A stretch of 64,000 bases of DNA, from assembly GCA_024697185.1 (NCBI GenBank), contig JAILGB010000029.1, positions 36,259 to 100,258 of the forward strand, given 5' to 3'. Source of the stretch: Opitutales bacterium. Lineage in GTDB: Bacteria; Verrucomicrobiota; Verrucomicrobiia; Opitutales; UBA953. Shown here piece after piece: positions 7,853-16,169 of this stretch. The notes beneath the pieces were generated by a model. The model was not told where the DNA came from. It made no database searches and saw only the letters and a list, made by a program, of their open reading frames with translations. Position 1 is the stretch's first letter. Each line of letters begins with the position of its first letter. The translations under genes and the position numbers were made by a program.

Positions 7853-9171
7853 TGGCGATTTCCTCCGATAACAAGCGCATTGCGAAAAAATTTATGAAAA
7901 ATATCTGTAAAATTACGAATGTTTTTATTTCTGAAAATAAAGTTGAAGTAGAATTCGATGTTCAAGGCGAGTGGAAAAAATATTTTATAGGGAACAAATA
8001 TTGGGTAGAATATTCGCAAAATATTTCAGCGGTTCCGAAAGATGTTGCGATTGTTCCATTTATTGCAAATTTTGCGATTCTCGCGTCTATTGTCGATGGA
8101 CGATTTGAACTTGGGGCGATTGACGAGGACTTCGCGAATTGTTTGAAGGAGGTTGCCGGCGGTTTTGAAAAGATGTATCCGATGATGAAATTCAGTAAAG
8201 ATTTTTTTGTCACGGGAACGCGTTTTGTGAAAAATCTGCAGCCTGCGGGAACGAAAAGCGCAACGTTTTTTTCTGGCGGTGTCGATGCATTCAATACGCT
8301 TGTGAATCATGCGGACGAGCATCCTGATTTGCTTACGGTTTGGGGAAGTGATGTAAAATTGACTGATTTCGAAGGCTGGAAAAATGTTTACAGCCACGTC
8401 AAAGAGACAAGCGAAAAATTTGGAACTGATGCGATTGTAATAAAAAGTAATTTTAGACTTTGTATTGATGAGGGGTTATGTAGCAGTCTTGTTTTGTCGA
8501 TGAACGCGAAAGATGCCTGGTGGCACGGATTTCATCACGCGCTTTCTTTGCATGGGCAGGCGGCGCCTCTGGCATTTTTAAACAACTATAAGCAAGTGTA
8601 TTTCGCTTCTACATTTTGTTTTAGGGACTTGGGAAAATATACTTGTGCAAGCGATCCGACGACAGATAATTTTGTAAAATTTTGCGGTTGCAAGATTATT
8701 CATGACGGATTTGAGTTTAATAGGCAGGATAAAGTTCATAACATTGTAAAATTTTCGCGGGAACACAAAATAAAAATTGCGCCGCGTGTTTGCTGGATTT
8801 CGACGGGCGGTAAAAATTGCGGTGTGTGTGAAAAATGCTACAGAACTATTATTGAGTTTGTCGCAGAAGGGGCGGATCCCAATGATTTTGGCTTCGAGTG
8901 GAATAAAGAAGATATTCAAGCATTCAAAAAGGCTGTGAAATACCGATTGTTGATTTTCCCGGAATTTAATTATTGCTATTATGAAGATGCGCAGATTTTG
9001 ATGAAACAGTCTCCGGAAAAATTTTTGGAGGATTACAAATGGTTTTTGGAGCTTGATATTAAAAATTTCAATCATTATCCCGTAAAGTTTATCCGCAAAA
9101 AATTTAGGGATGTTTATACGTTCCCGCGTCGCGCGCTCTTGAAAATTTTGCGAGTTTTAAAATTGAAATAA
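7852..9171 (+). CDS. QueC-like PP-loop ATPase family protein in glycan cluster
   Basis: Unnamed 439-residue protein with an N-type ATP pyrophosphatase loop, FFSGGVDAFN (about residue 140), and a cysteine cluster CGVCEKC (about residue 322), the two signatures of 7-cyano-7-deazaguanine synthase QueC. It is roughly twice the length of QueC. The flanking regions are unlike QueC, so I would not call it a queuosine enzyme. Start chosen at the ATG overlapping the glycosyltransferase stop (TAATG). Composition is AT-richer than the housekeeping genes. Its place between a glycosyltransferase and a flippase suggests ATP-dependent activation in sugar or cell-surface chemistry. Confidence 0.6.
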   Translation: MAISSDNKRIAKKFMKNICKITNVFISENKVEVEFDVQGEWKKYFIGNKYWVEYSQNISAVPKDVAIVPFIANFAILASIVDGRFELGAIDEDFANCLKEVAGGFEKMYPMMKFSKDFFVTGTRFVKNLQPAGTKSATFFSGGVDAFNTLVNHADEHPDLLTVWGSDVKLTDFEGWKNVYSHVKETSEKFGTDAIVIKSNFRLCIDEGLCSSLVLSMNAKDAWWHGFHHALSLHGQAAPLAFLNNYKQVYFASTFCFRDLGKYTCASDPTTDNFVKFCGCKIIHDGFEFNRQDKVHNIVKFSREHKIKIAPRVCWISTGGKNCGVCEKCYRTIIEFVAEGADPNDFGFEWNKEDIQAFKKAVKYRLLIFPEFNYCYYEDAQILMKQSPEKFLEDYKWFLELDIKNFNHYPVKFIRKKFRDVYTFPRRALLKILRVLKLK

Positions 9172-9184
9172 TCAGCGGGGCATC

Positions 9185-10729
9185 ATGCTTGTTGCATCGA
9201 GGTTTGAAAAAATTCTCGTAAATACGGGAATGGCATTTGCGGCACAGGGGGTTACGCTGTTGTTGTCGTTTTGTTCTCGTATAATTTTTGTTCGGGTTTT
9301 AAGTGCGGAATATTTGGGAATCAGCGGTTTGTTTACAAATATTTTACAAGTTTTGTCGTTTGCAGAATTGGGATTGGGAACGGCGATGATGTATAGTTTT
9401 TATAAACCCGTTGCAGAAAACGATAGCGAAAAAATTGCGGCGTTGGTTGCTTTTTTTAAAAGTGTTTACCGTTGGATCGCGTTAACGGTCGGCGGATTGG
9501 GTTTGGCGATTTTCCCGTTTCTCGATTGTCTCGTAAATTTTGACAAGCCGATAGAACATTTGAATGTTTATTATCTTTTGTTTTTGTTGAGCACGGTTCT
9601 GTCTTATTTTTTTGTTTTCAGAACATCTCTTTTTGTCGCATACCAAAAAGAATATGTGCTGAAAACATATCATATATTTTTGGGAATAATCAGCTTTGTT
9701 TTGCAAATTTTTGTTCTTATTTTTACAAAAAACTATATGCTGTATTTGTGCACATCGATTTTGATGATGTTTATCAGCAATTTAATTTGCAATCAAGTCG
9801 CATATAAATATTTCCCGTATTTGAAAAAATCTGCATCCGTTCTTGAAAAATCTGAAAAAAAGAAGATTTTTGACAATGTAAAGTCATTGTTTATTTATAA
9901 AGTTTCGGCGATTATTCAAACAAATACCGATGTGATTTTGATTTCAATTTTCGTGGGAACGCTTACGGTCGGCTATTATTCCAATTATTTGCTAATCACA
10001 TCGGTTGTCGGCGGTGTTATTTCAATGATTTTTGGGAGCGCAAAAGCAAGTCTTGGGAACCTTATCGCATCGGAAACGACGACTCAAAACTCGTATTTTG
10101 TTTTTAAAACAATGGAAAAACTCTCATTTTGGTTGACGGGATTTTCATGTGTTTGTTTCGGGTGTTTAACGCAAGATTTTATCGCGATTGTATTTGGAGA
10201 AGAATATGTGCTTGATGAAATTCTTTTGGCGCTTGTGATTGCAAATTTTTATATCAATAATATTCGTCATCCGATTTGGGCATATCGCGAAACTGCCGGG
10301 ATTTTTCATCAAACACGACATATAACGGTTGTCACATCAACATTGAATTTGCTTTTGTCGCTTATTTTGGGGAAATATTATGGTTTGCACGGAATTATTT
10401 TTGCAACGGCGATTTCAAAAATGCTCTATGGCTGGTGGAAAGAACCGTTAATTCTTTATTCTGTGGTTTTTAAAACATCGCCGGTTCATTACTTTTTTGT
10501 CTATTTTATTGATTTTTGCGTTTTGATTGCTGTTTTTTCAGTAACGTTTTTTATTACGAAAAATATTTCATTGGAGAATTCGTATCTTGCTTTCGTTTTA
10601 AAAATGGTCGTCTGTGCCATCGTGCCAAATGTGTTTATCGCTTTTTATATTTTACCGACACAGGAGGGCAAATATTTTTTGAATAAATTCAAGAAAACAT
10701 TTTCATCCACCAAAATTATTAAATCCTAA
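9185..10729 (+). CDS. Wzx-type polysaccharide flippase (MVF/PST superfamily)
   Basis: Integral membrane protein that flips lipid-linked oligosaccharide units to the periplasm. The 514 residues form about 12-14 hydrophobic helices; the N-terminus NTGMAFAAQGVTLLLSFCSRI and the FAELGLGTAMMYS block are characteristic of Wzx/RfbX exporters. The gene is markedly AT-rich and holds only two weak copies of the iterated word in 1.5 kb. This fits horizontal transfer, normal for O-antigen or capsule genes. It starts 13 bp after the QueC-like gene. Confidence 0.85.
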   Translation: MLVASRFEKILVNTGMAFAAQGVTLLLSFCSRIIFVRVLSAEYLGISGLFTNILQVLSFAELGLGTAMMYSFYKPVAENDSEKIAALVAFFKSVYRWIALTVGGLGLAIFPFLDCLVNFDKPIEHLNVYYLLFLLSTVLSYFFVFRTSLFVAYQKEYVLKTYHIFLGIISFVLQIFVLIFTKNYMLYLCTSILMMFISNLICNQVAYKYFPYLKKSASVLEKSEKKKIFDNVKSLFIYKVSAIIQTNTDVILISIFVGTLTVGYYSNYLLITSVVGGVISMIFGSAKASLGNLIASETTTQNSYFVFKTMEKLSFWLTGFSCVCFGCLTQDFIAIVFGEEYVLDEILLALVIANFYINNIRHPIWAYRETAGIFHQTRHITVVTSTLNLLLSLILGKYYGLHGIIFATAISKMLYGWWKEPLILYSVVFKTSPVHYFFVYFIDFCVLIAVFSVTFFITKNISLENSYLAFVLKMVVCAIVPNVFIAFYILPTQEGKYFLNKFKKTFSSTKIIKS

Positions 10730-10730
10730 T

Positions 10731-11858
10731 ATGAAATCGCTGATTAAAAAATATCTTCCCGCAAAGGCTTTAAGTTTTTTGCGTTTTGTTTATCCGATGT
10801 CATGCTTTCGAATTTTAATTGCGAAGATTATAAAGGAATGGCGAATTCGTCGTATTGTCCATTATTGCAAATTGACAGAGGGTGATAAGCGCGCGTATTT
10901 GTTTTTTGTTCCCGAGCATGGCAATATCGGCGATCAGGCGATTGTGGTCGCAGAGCGTGAATTTTTCAAACGCTATTTGCCGGATGTCGCCCTGCTTGAG
11001 ATTCCGGAGAATATCGATCGCCCGGTGGCGGCAAGAATTTTCGCCACCGTGCATAGTAACAAGGAAGTTGTTACTATGCACGGTGGCGGTTGGCTCGGGA
11101 ACCTGTGGATTCCGTGGGACTATGTTATAAAAGGTTATTATGAAGTCTTTAAGGATAAGCGTATTGTTATGTTCCCCAATACGTTTTTCTTTGAAAAAAA
11201 GGGTGATTGGCAAGAGGAGATCGTTCTCTCGCGCGAAGGGTATGAGCGGCATCGCGATTTGCATGTTTTTATCCGGGACAAATCGCTTGATTTTACGCGT
11301 GAACAGATTATGCCGACTGCAAAAGAGCGCGTTTATTCGGTTCCGGATATTGTTTTGTCTTTGGACCGGTCGTCTCCAAAGTTTGAGCGTGAAGGAGTTT
11401 TGTTGTGTTTTAGATCCGACAAGGAAAAAGTCGTCCCCGCAGAAACGCTTGATAAAATAATGGCGATTTTGCGTTCCCGTGGTGAATCCTGTTCTCGCAC
11501 GGATACGGTGCAGCCCTATGCTGTTCCCTCATTTGCGCGCGAGATTGAAGTTGAAAAGAAGTTTGACGAATTTCGTCGTTCCCGCTTGGTGATAACGGAT
11601 CGTTTGCATGGGATGATTTTCGCGACAATTACGGGAACTCCGTGTATTGCCGTCAACAACATCAGCAAAAAAGTGCAAGGGGTTTGGGAGCTTTGGATTA
11701 AAGACCGTTTCCCATATGTTAAATTTGTTGAAAATGCAGACGAAATACCGGACTTGCTTGATGAAATGCTGGCATTAGGGGCGCAACATTACGATCCGTC
11801 GATTTTTGAAGCTTACTGGCGGCAACTTGCCGATGTCGTTCGCGGCGGCATAAAGTAG
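10731..11858 (+). CDS. Polysaccharide pyruvyltransferase family protein (WcaK/AmsJ-like)
   Basis: Likely adds a pyruvate ketal to, or otherwise modifies, a surface polysaccharide. The 375 residues contain family marks: VPEHGNIGDQAI near residue 57, HGGGWLGNLW near residue 117, and the C-terminal SRLVITDRLHGMIFATITGTP block with its conserved Arg/His. The ATG is one base after the flippase stop. The codons for the GGG loop region carry a perfect 21-bp inverted repeat (11042-11088), reported separately. Exact acceptor unknown. Confidence 0.82.
   Translation: MKSLIKKYLPAKALSFLRFVYPMSCFRILIAKIIKEWRIRRIVHYCKLTEGDKRAYLFFVPEHGNIGDQAIVVAEREFFKRYLPDVALLEIPENIDRPVAARIFATVHSNKEVVTMHGGGWLGNLWIPWDYVIKGYYEVFKDKRIVMFPNTFFFEKKGDWQEEIVLSREGYERHRDLHVFIRDKSLDFTREQIMPTAKERVYSVPDIVLSLDRSSPKFEREGVLLCFRSDKEKVVPAETLDKIMAILRSRGESCSRTDTVQPYAVPSFAREIEVEKKFDEFRRSRLVITDRLHGMIFATITGTPCIAVNNISKKVQGVWELWIKDRFPYVKFVENADEIPDLLDEMLALGAQHYDPSIFEAYWRQLADVVRGGIK
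11042..11088. repeat. Perfect 21-bp inverted repeat inside the pyruvyltransferase gene
   Basis: Left arm 11042-11062 and right arm 11068-11088 are exact reverse complements separated by GGAAG. The whole palindrome is translated in frame, giving ATVHSNKEVVTMHGGG. No T run follows, so it is not an ordinary terminator. The mRNA could fold into a very stable hairpin just before the conserved HGGGWLG codons. Confidence 0.9.
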
Positions 11859-11888
11859 CCGCGTTGTTTTTATTTCCCTCCGGTGCTG

Positions 11889-13127
11889 TCAGGGATTTTT
11901 TCCGATTTGGGCGTTGACACCCATGAGGACGGTTTCCGTGAGGGCCTGCATTGCGTTAAAGTTGGCGACGGGCGGGAACGCCGATTTGCCTTGGAGGCAT
12001 TCGGTCCAGTTGCGGTAAATATTGCCTTTGATGCGCGGGAGGCGGGAACGGATTTTTTTGATTTGCGCTTTGTCGTAGGGGCGCAGCAGGCGGATGGTTT
12101 CGCCGGAAGAGCCGACGAGCAAATCGTTTTTTGTCCCGTGGAAAATACTGCCGCCGATGAGTTCTCTGCCTTCGGCGGGAACGACAAATTCGTTGCCGAT
12201 GTAGTTGCCGTCAAACCAGGTGATGTCGAGCGGTTTGCCGGATTTGGTTTTAAATTTGAAAATGATTTTGCTGCCTTGCGGGAACGCGATTTTGCTTTTG
12301 CCCCGTGTCTCTGCGATGAGGTCTTGCGGGCGTTCCAGGTCGAGCATAAAAAATGCGGGATTTAAAACATGTTGCGCCATGTCACCGAGCGCTCCCGTCC
12401 CGTAGTCGATCCAACCGCGCCAGTTGAAGGGTGCGATCGCTTTTGAATACGGGCGTTTGGCGGCGTTGCCGAGCCAGAGATCCCAATGCAGTTGGGGCGG
12501 GCAGGGGTCTTCGGCGGGTTCTTCCTGCATGCCTTGCGGCCAGATGGGGCGGTTGGTCCAGGCGCTGACGCGGGTGATTTCGCCGAGCACGCCCGCTTCG
12601 ATCCATTCTTTGGCGACGCGGATGAGGTTGGAGACGGCGCCTTGATTTCCCGCTTGGGTGATGAGTCCGGCGGCAGCGGCGGCCGCGGTGAGTTCCCGCA
12701 ACTGCGGGATTGTTTTGCAAATGGGTTTTTCGACAAAGAGATGTTTGCGGTGTCGCACGGCTTCCATCGCCACGTCAAAATGTGAGTGGTCGGGTGTTGC
12801 GACAACGGCGGCATCGATGCGGGAACGGCATTTTGTAAAAACTTCCCGATAATCGACAAAGCCTTCGACAGTGTCGGCGGGAACGCGGTGTGTTGCGAGG
12901 CGTGCGCGCGCGCGTTTTATCGCTCGTTCGTCGCAGTCGCACAGCGCCACGATGCGCACGCCCGGCAAAGTTGCAAACGCCTCCATGTCCGCCAATCCCA
13001 TACCGCCGAGTCCGAAGACGGCGAGATTGACAGTGTCGTTGCCGTTCCCGCCCGCCAAGAGGGACGGAGCGAGGCAGGTTCCCGCAAATGCGGCGGCTGT
13101 GAGGCGGATAAAATCTTTGCGCAGCAT
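11889..13127 (-). CDS. Secreted Gfo/Idh/MocA family oxidoreductase
   Basis: NAD(P)-dependent sugar or inositol-type dehydrogenase family. Start at the ATG at 13127 gives 412 residues with a signal-like N-terminus (MLRKDFIRLTAAAFAGTCLA), then the Rossmann loop GLGGMGLADMEAF, the FVEKPICK motif near residue 125, and the long C-terminal domain of the planctomycete/verrucomicrobial exported group (WDLWLGNAAKRPYS, GALGDMAQH). Substrate unknown. It lies convergent to the glycan operon and is upstream of no obvious pathway genes. Confidence 0.85.
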   Translation of the reverse strand: MLRKDFIRLTAAAFAGTCLAPSLLAGGNGNDTVNLAVFGLGGMGLADMEAFATLPGVRIVALCDCDERAIKRARARLATHRVPADTVEGFVDYREVFTKCRSRIDAAVVATPDHSHFDVAMEAVRHRKHLFVEKPICKTIPQLRELTAAAAAAGLITQAGNQGAVSNLIRVAKEWIEAGVLGEITRVSAWTNRPIWPQGMQEEPAEDPCPPQLHWDLWLGNAAKRPYSKAIAPFNWRGWIDYGTGALGDMAQHVLNPAFFMLDLERPQDLIAETRGKSKIAFPQGSKIIFKFKTKSGKPLDITWFDGNYIGNEFVVPAEGRELIGGSIFHGTKNDLLVGSSGETIRLLRPYDKAQIKKIRSRLPRIKGNIYRNWTECLQGKSAFPPVANFNAMQALTETVLMGVNAQIGKNP

Positions 13128-13146
13128 AATAGGTGTTTTTTTTTCT

Positions 13147-13479
13147 TTAAAAATAAAAGGCGAGCAGAAGGAGCAGGACAAGGAGGACGGGAACGAGGAA
13201 GAGGAAGATTTTTTTTGCGGGAACGCCGTTTGATTTTTTGCGCCATTCGGCTGCCTCTTCCTCGTCGTAGGTTTCGACGATTTCCGCGAGTGCGATTTGG
13301 GCGGGAACGTGATTTTGTTCTGCCGCCTGTCTGAAAAATTTTTCGGCGGTTTCGATGTCTTCAAAGGCTCCGCCCCTGCCGTCGCGGTAACGCAGGGCGA
13401 GTTCGTAAATCGCTTCGGGATCGCCCGTTCCCGCGAGTTTTTTTATTTCAAACAGCCGTTTGTTTTTGTAGTCGTCCAT
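13147..13479 (-). CDS. Sel1-repeat protein with C-terminal membrane anchor
   Basis: Hypothetical 110-residue protein. Residues about 14-70 fit two Sel1/TPR-like units (GDPEAIYELALRYRDG, FFRQAAEQNHVPAQIALAEIV). The last 20 residues form one hydrophobic helix (IFLFLVPVLLVLLLLLAFYF) after a Lys-Lys pair, so the protein appears tail-anchored with its repeats in the cytoplasm. Such proteins commonly serve as adaptors. It lies between the oxidoreductase and the ADP-ribosylglycohydrolase on the same strand, with short gaps. Confidence 0.65.
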   Translation of the reverse strand: MDDYKNKRLFEIKKLAGTGDPEAIYELALRYRDGRGGAFEDIETAEKFFRQAAEQNHVPAQIALAEIVETYDEEEAAEWRKKSNGVPAKKIFLFLVPVLLVLLLLLAFYF

Positions 13480-13482
13480 TGT

Positions 13483-14274
13483 TTATTTTGGCGGATAGCG
13501 CTTTTCAAATTTTAGAAGAATCTCGCGAAGTCTGTCGTCTAAGAATCCGAGCGCCTGTTTTCGGATCTCAGCCGGCACGCTGTAGCAGGCTCCGGCGACG
13601 GAGGCGGTGATGGCGGCGAGAGTGTCGCTGTCGCCGCCGATGGAAATGGCGTTTCTTACGGCGTCTTCAAAATCCGTCGATTCAAAAAAGGCCTCCAGTG
13701 CCTGGGGGACGGTGCCTTGGCAGGTTTCGTCAAATCTGTAGTTTTCGCGAATGTCGTCGAGGGTGAAGTCTATCGGATAGTAGTTTTGGCAGATGTGATC
13801 CCGTATTGCCGACGGGCTTTTGCCGCTTCGGGCGAGGAAGACGGCGACGGCGGTGGCTTCGGCTCCTTTTATGCCTTCCGGATGATTGTGGCTTATTTCG
13901 GTGACGGCCTTTGAGAGCTGTTTGACCTCATCGATGTTTTTCCCGGCATAGGCGCAGGCGCTGACTCTCATCGCGGCTCCGTTCCCGTAGCTGTTGTAGG
14001 GTTGGGGATTGTCGGAGTAGATCCATTTGTAAAACGAGCCGCCGTAGCCGCAATAGGGATAGGGACGTCCGATTTTTTGCATGGAGCGGACGCTTTGCCT
14101 GCCCAAATCGCGATAATCTCCGTTGCAAGCCATCAGTGCGTCGCATACGGCGAGCGACATTATGGAGTCGTCGGTAAAAAAACACAGGGGCGTAAACAGA
14201 TCAAAGTCTTTCGACTTGTGATTGTTCCATTCGAAACGCGAGCCCACAATGTCTCCGATTATCGCGGCGATCAT
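13483..14274 (-). CDS. ADP-ribosylglycohydrolase family protein (DraG/ARH-like)
   Basis: Predicted hydrolase of ADP-ribose linked to protein or another acceptor. The 263 residues carry the two metal-binding blocks of the family: GDIVGSRFEW with FFTDDSIMS (32-40), and GGDSDTLAAITASVAGACYS near residue 215. Full length for single-domain members. It ends 3 bp before the Sel1-type gene on the same strand. No ADP-ribosyltransferase partner is visible nearby, so the substrate is unknown. Confidence 0.85.
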   Translation of the reverse strand: MIAAIIGDIVGSRFEWNNHKSKDFDLFTPLCFFTDDSIMSLAVCDALMACNGDYRDLGRQSVRSMQKIGRPYPYCGYGGSFYKWIYSDNPQPYNSYGNGAAMRVSACAYAGKNIDEVKQLSKAVTEISHNHPEGIKGAEATAVAVFLARSGKSPSAIRDHICQNYYPIDFTLDDIRENYRFDETCQGTVPQALEAFFESTDFEDAVRNAISIGGDSDTLAAITASVAGACYSVPAEIRKQALGFLDDRLREILLKFEKRYPPK

Positions 14275-14424
14275 CTGAAATTTTTATCCGTAAAAGGGTT
14301 GGTCGGCATCCGGCGGTATTTCGCCGTCATCCGGACTTATTATAAAAATTGTTGCGGGAACGGGCAATTTTTAATTGGCGGGAACGGCGTTCTTTTTTTA
14401 GTTGTTGTCGGGAAGGGCAATCTT

Positions 14425-14430
14425 TATAAT
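14425..14430 (+). promoter_or_regulatory. Probable -10 element of the FKBP gene
   Basis: TATAAT at 14425-14430, with a weak TTGTTG (14402-14407) 17 bp upstream. The ATG at 14440 is only 9 bp further, so the transcript would have a leader of about three bases. Confidence 0.4.
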
Positions 14431-14439
14431 TTTTCCCGT

Positions 14440-15336
14440 ATGCTTAACAAATTATTCCCCATTTTAACAGTTCTCGCGTTGGCGCCCTTTGCGGCGGCGC
14501 AGGACACGGCCGTTCCCGAAGTGACGGAAGCCACGCTCGCTCCGGCATCTGAATCTGCCGGCCTCGTGGCTGCAATTCCGGCGGAAAAAACCTTGGAATA
14601 TTATAAGGTCTTTGGCGCGCTGATTTCCGCCAATATCGGTTTGGGCAACGTGGGACTCACGGATGCCGAGATCAACGCGTTCGCGACCGGTCTCGCGGAA
14701 GGTCTTAAAAATCCGGATGCCGCCAAAACTTATCGGGATTTTATCAAGGAAAACGAAGTCGAATTCCAAATGTTCATCGGCTCGCTCCAAGAACGCGTGC
14801 AGGCAAAAATGATGGAGGAGCAAACGGCGGCGATGGAAAAAGAAATCGCGCAAAATCAGGCGGCGGGTCAGGCGTATATCGAAAAATGCCTGAAGGATCC
14901 CGGATTTAAAAAACTGCCCGGAGGAACATTGATCAAGGTGATTTCGGCCGGCGATCTCGCCGTTCCCATAAAGGCGACGAGCATGCTCTCCGCGCGCTAT
15001 ACGGGAACATTTGTCGATGGGACGATTTTTGACAGTAGCGATCGCAATCCCGAGACGGGCGAACCGCTTCATTTTTCGCCGGACGGCGAAGTGACGGAGT
15101 TCCCGTGCGCGTTGGAGATGTTGATCCCCGGCTGGATCGAGGCTTTGACGACGGTGGGCAAAGGAGCTAAGCTCACTTTGGTGATCCCGCCGGAACAGGC
15201 TTACGGCAACGAAGGCCCGCTTCCGCCCGCATCGACGCTTGTTTTCGATATTGAGATTGTCGATGTTAAAGAAGCGCCCGCCGAAGCGGAAGCAAGTGAA
15301 GACGGCGACGTTCCCGCTGATGACGAGGGAAAATAG
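14440..15336 (+). CDS. Periplasmic FKBP-type peptidyl-prolyl isomerase
   Basis: Catalyses proline isomerisation during folding of exported proteins. From the ATG at 14440 the 298-residue product has a signal peptide ending near FAAAQ, an FkpA-like N-terminal dimerisation region of charged helices (about 50-150), and an FKBP domain (about 165-275): ARYTGTFVDGTIFDSS, then PGWIEALTTVGKGAKLTLVIPPEQAYG. The C-terminal 20 residues are acidic and disordered. A perfect hairpin terminator follows. Confidence 0.9.
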   Translation: MLNKLFPILTVLALAPFAAAQDTAVPEVTEATLAPASESAGLVAAIPAEKTLEYYKVFGALISANIGLGNVGLTDAEINAFATGLAEGLKNPDAAKTYRDFIKENEVEFQMFIGSLQERVQAKMMEEQTAAMEKEIAQNQAAGQAYIEKCLKDPGFKKLPGGTLIKVISAGDLAVPIKATSMLSARYTGTFVDGTIFDSSDRNPETGEPLHFSPDGEVTEFPCALEMLIPGWIEALTTVGKGAKLTLVIPPEQAYGNEGPLPPASTLVFDIEIVDVKEAPAEAEASEDGDVPADDEGK

Positions 15337-15353
15337 GCAGAAATGTTTTTTGT

Positions 15354-15391
15354 AAAAATCTTGCGGGAACGCGCGTTCCCGCAAGATTTTT
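15354..15391 (+). terminator. Rho-independent terminator built from two facing copies of the iterated word
   Basis: Perfect 19-bp palindrome without spacer, centred at 15372/15373, consisting of A5-TCTT-GCGGGAACGC followed by its complement and a T run. It ends the FKBP transcript. The core of each arm is the GCGGGAACG word. Confidence 0.85.
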
Positions 15392-15411
15392 TATTTTGTC
15401 CTACAAAAAAC

Positions 15412-15439
15412 TTGAAAAGTCTCGCGCCCGTGCTATAAT
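15412..15439 (+). promoter_or_regulatory. Promoter of the candidate small RNA
   Basis: TTGAAA (15412-15417), 16 bp, TATAAT (15434-15439). Transcription should begin near 15446. Confidence 0.6.
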
Positions 15440-15445
15440 GAAAGT

Positions 15446-15535
15446 TGCAGGGAAACCTGCTATATATCTTAAAAGTACGGCCTAGCTGACTTCCCCCCGA
15501 TGGTTCCTATCCTTTTCCCGTCGGGGGGTTTGCTT
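15446..15535 (+). ncRNA. Candidate small RNA of unknown family, about 90 nt
   Basis: Bounded by a good promoter and a strong terminator, with no gene between. The predicted transcript has a 5-bp hairpin with a GAAA tetraloop (GCAGG-GAAA-CCTGC, 15447-15460), a central single-stranded part and a terminator stem CCCCCCGA/TCGGGGGG (15493-15500 with 15521-15528) followed by TTTG. It lacks the SRP RNA core and does not resemble 6S or tmRNA. A 15-codon frame (ATG at 15438, MKVAGKPAIYLKSTA) overlaps the -10 box and is probably not translated from this promoter, though a leader peptide from an upstream start is possible. Confidence 0.55.
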
Positions 15536-15579
15536 TGTCGCGGGAACGCCGGATCTGTGGGGGATTGTTCAAAAATTTC

Positions 15580-15712
15580 TTGCATTTTTGCATCAAATAA
15601 TGTTTAATAAGAGTCCATTCTCAAATAAAAAACTTGGATTAACGGCAGTGTAGTTCTCCCACCCGATCATCTGAACAGTAGCTGCAGAGCGTCCAAACAA
15701 CACAAAAATCAA
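15580..15712 (+). promoter_or_regulatory. rplM-rpsI promoter and 5' leader
   Basis: TTGCAT (15580-15585), 17 bp, TTTAAT (15603-15608), start near 15615. This leaves a leader of about 98 nt before rplM, unusually long for this window, with possible pairing between GCAGTGTAG-type and CAGTAGCTGCAG segments. L13 operons in other bacteria are controlled through leader structures, so it may be an autoregulatory site. No Shine-Dalgarno precedes the ATG. Confidence 0.5.
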
Positions 15713-16150
15713 ATGAAAACAACATTAGCTAAAAAACCGAACGAGACCGACCGCAAGTGGTATCTCGTTGACGCTACGGACAAGACGCTCGGTCGTCTCG
15801 CCGTTACGATTGCAGCCATTCTTCGCGGCCGTCACAAGCCGACTTATACGCCCAATACGGATACCGGCGACTATGTCGTCGTGATCAATGCGGACAAAGT
15901 CGCTGTCAGCGGCGCAAAAGAAACAGGCAAAACCTACATGTTCTATACGGGCTGGGTGGGAACCAAATATCATCGCAGCGTTGCCGATATGCGTGCTCGC
16001 CGTCCCGAGTTCCTGATCACACACGCTGTCAAAGGTATGTTGCCGCACAACCGCCTTGCCAACGCGATGATCAAAAAACTCAAGGTTTATGCCGGCGCGG
16101 AACATCCGCACGCCGCTCAAAACCCGGTGGAAATTATCGAAACCAAATAA
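15713..16150 (+). CDS. rplM: Large ribosomal subunit protein L13 (uL13)
   Basis: Component of the 50S subunit. The 145-residue product has the family blocks KWYLVDATDKTLGRLA near the N-terminus and GMLPHNRLANAMIKKLKVYAG with HPHAAQNP at the C-terminus, and the normal length. It is followed 19 bp later by rpsI, the standard bacterial pairing. Codon use lacks the iterated GGGAACG word, as expected for a strongly constrained gene. Confidence 0.98.
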   Translation: MKTTLAKKPNETDRKWYLVDATDKTLGRLAVTIAAILRGRHKPTYTPNTDTGDYVVVINADKVAVSGAKETGKTYMFYTGWVGTKYHRSVADMRARRPEFLITHAVKGMLPHNRLANAMIKKLKVYAGAEHPHAAQNPVEIIETK

Positions 16151-16169
16151 CCTTTAATAAAGAAAAACA

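Noticed and set aside
15446-15535. Small RNA as SRP (4.5S) RNA
   Set aside because: The conserved SRP core around the GGAA loop is missing and the overall fold does not match.
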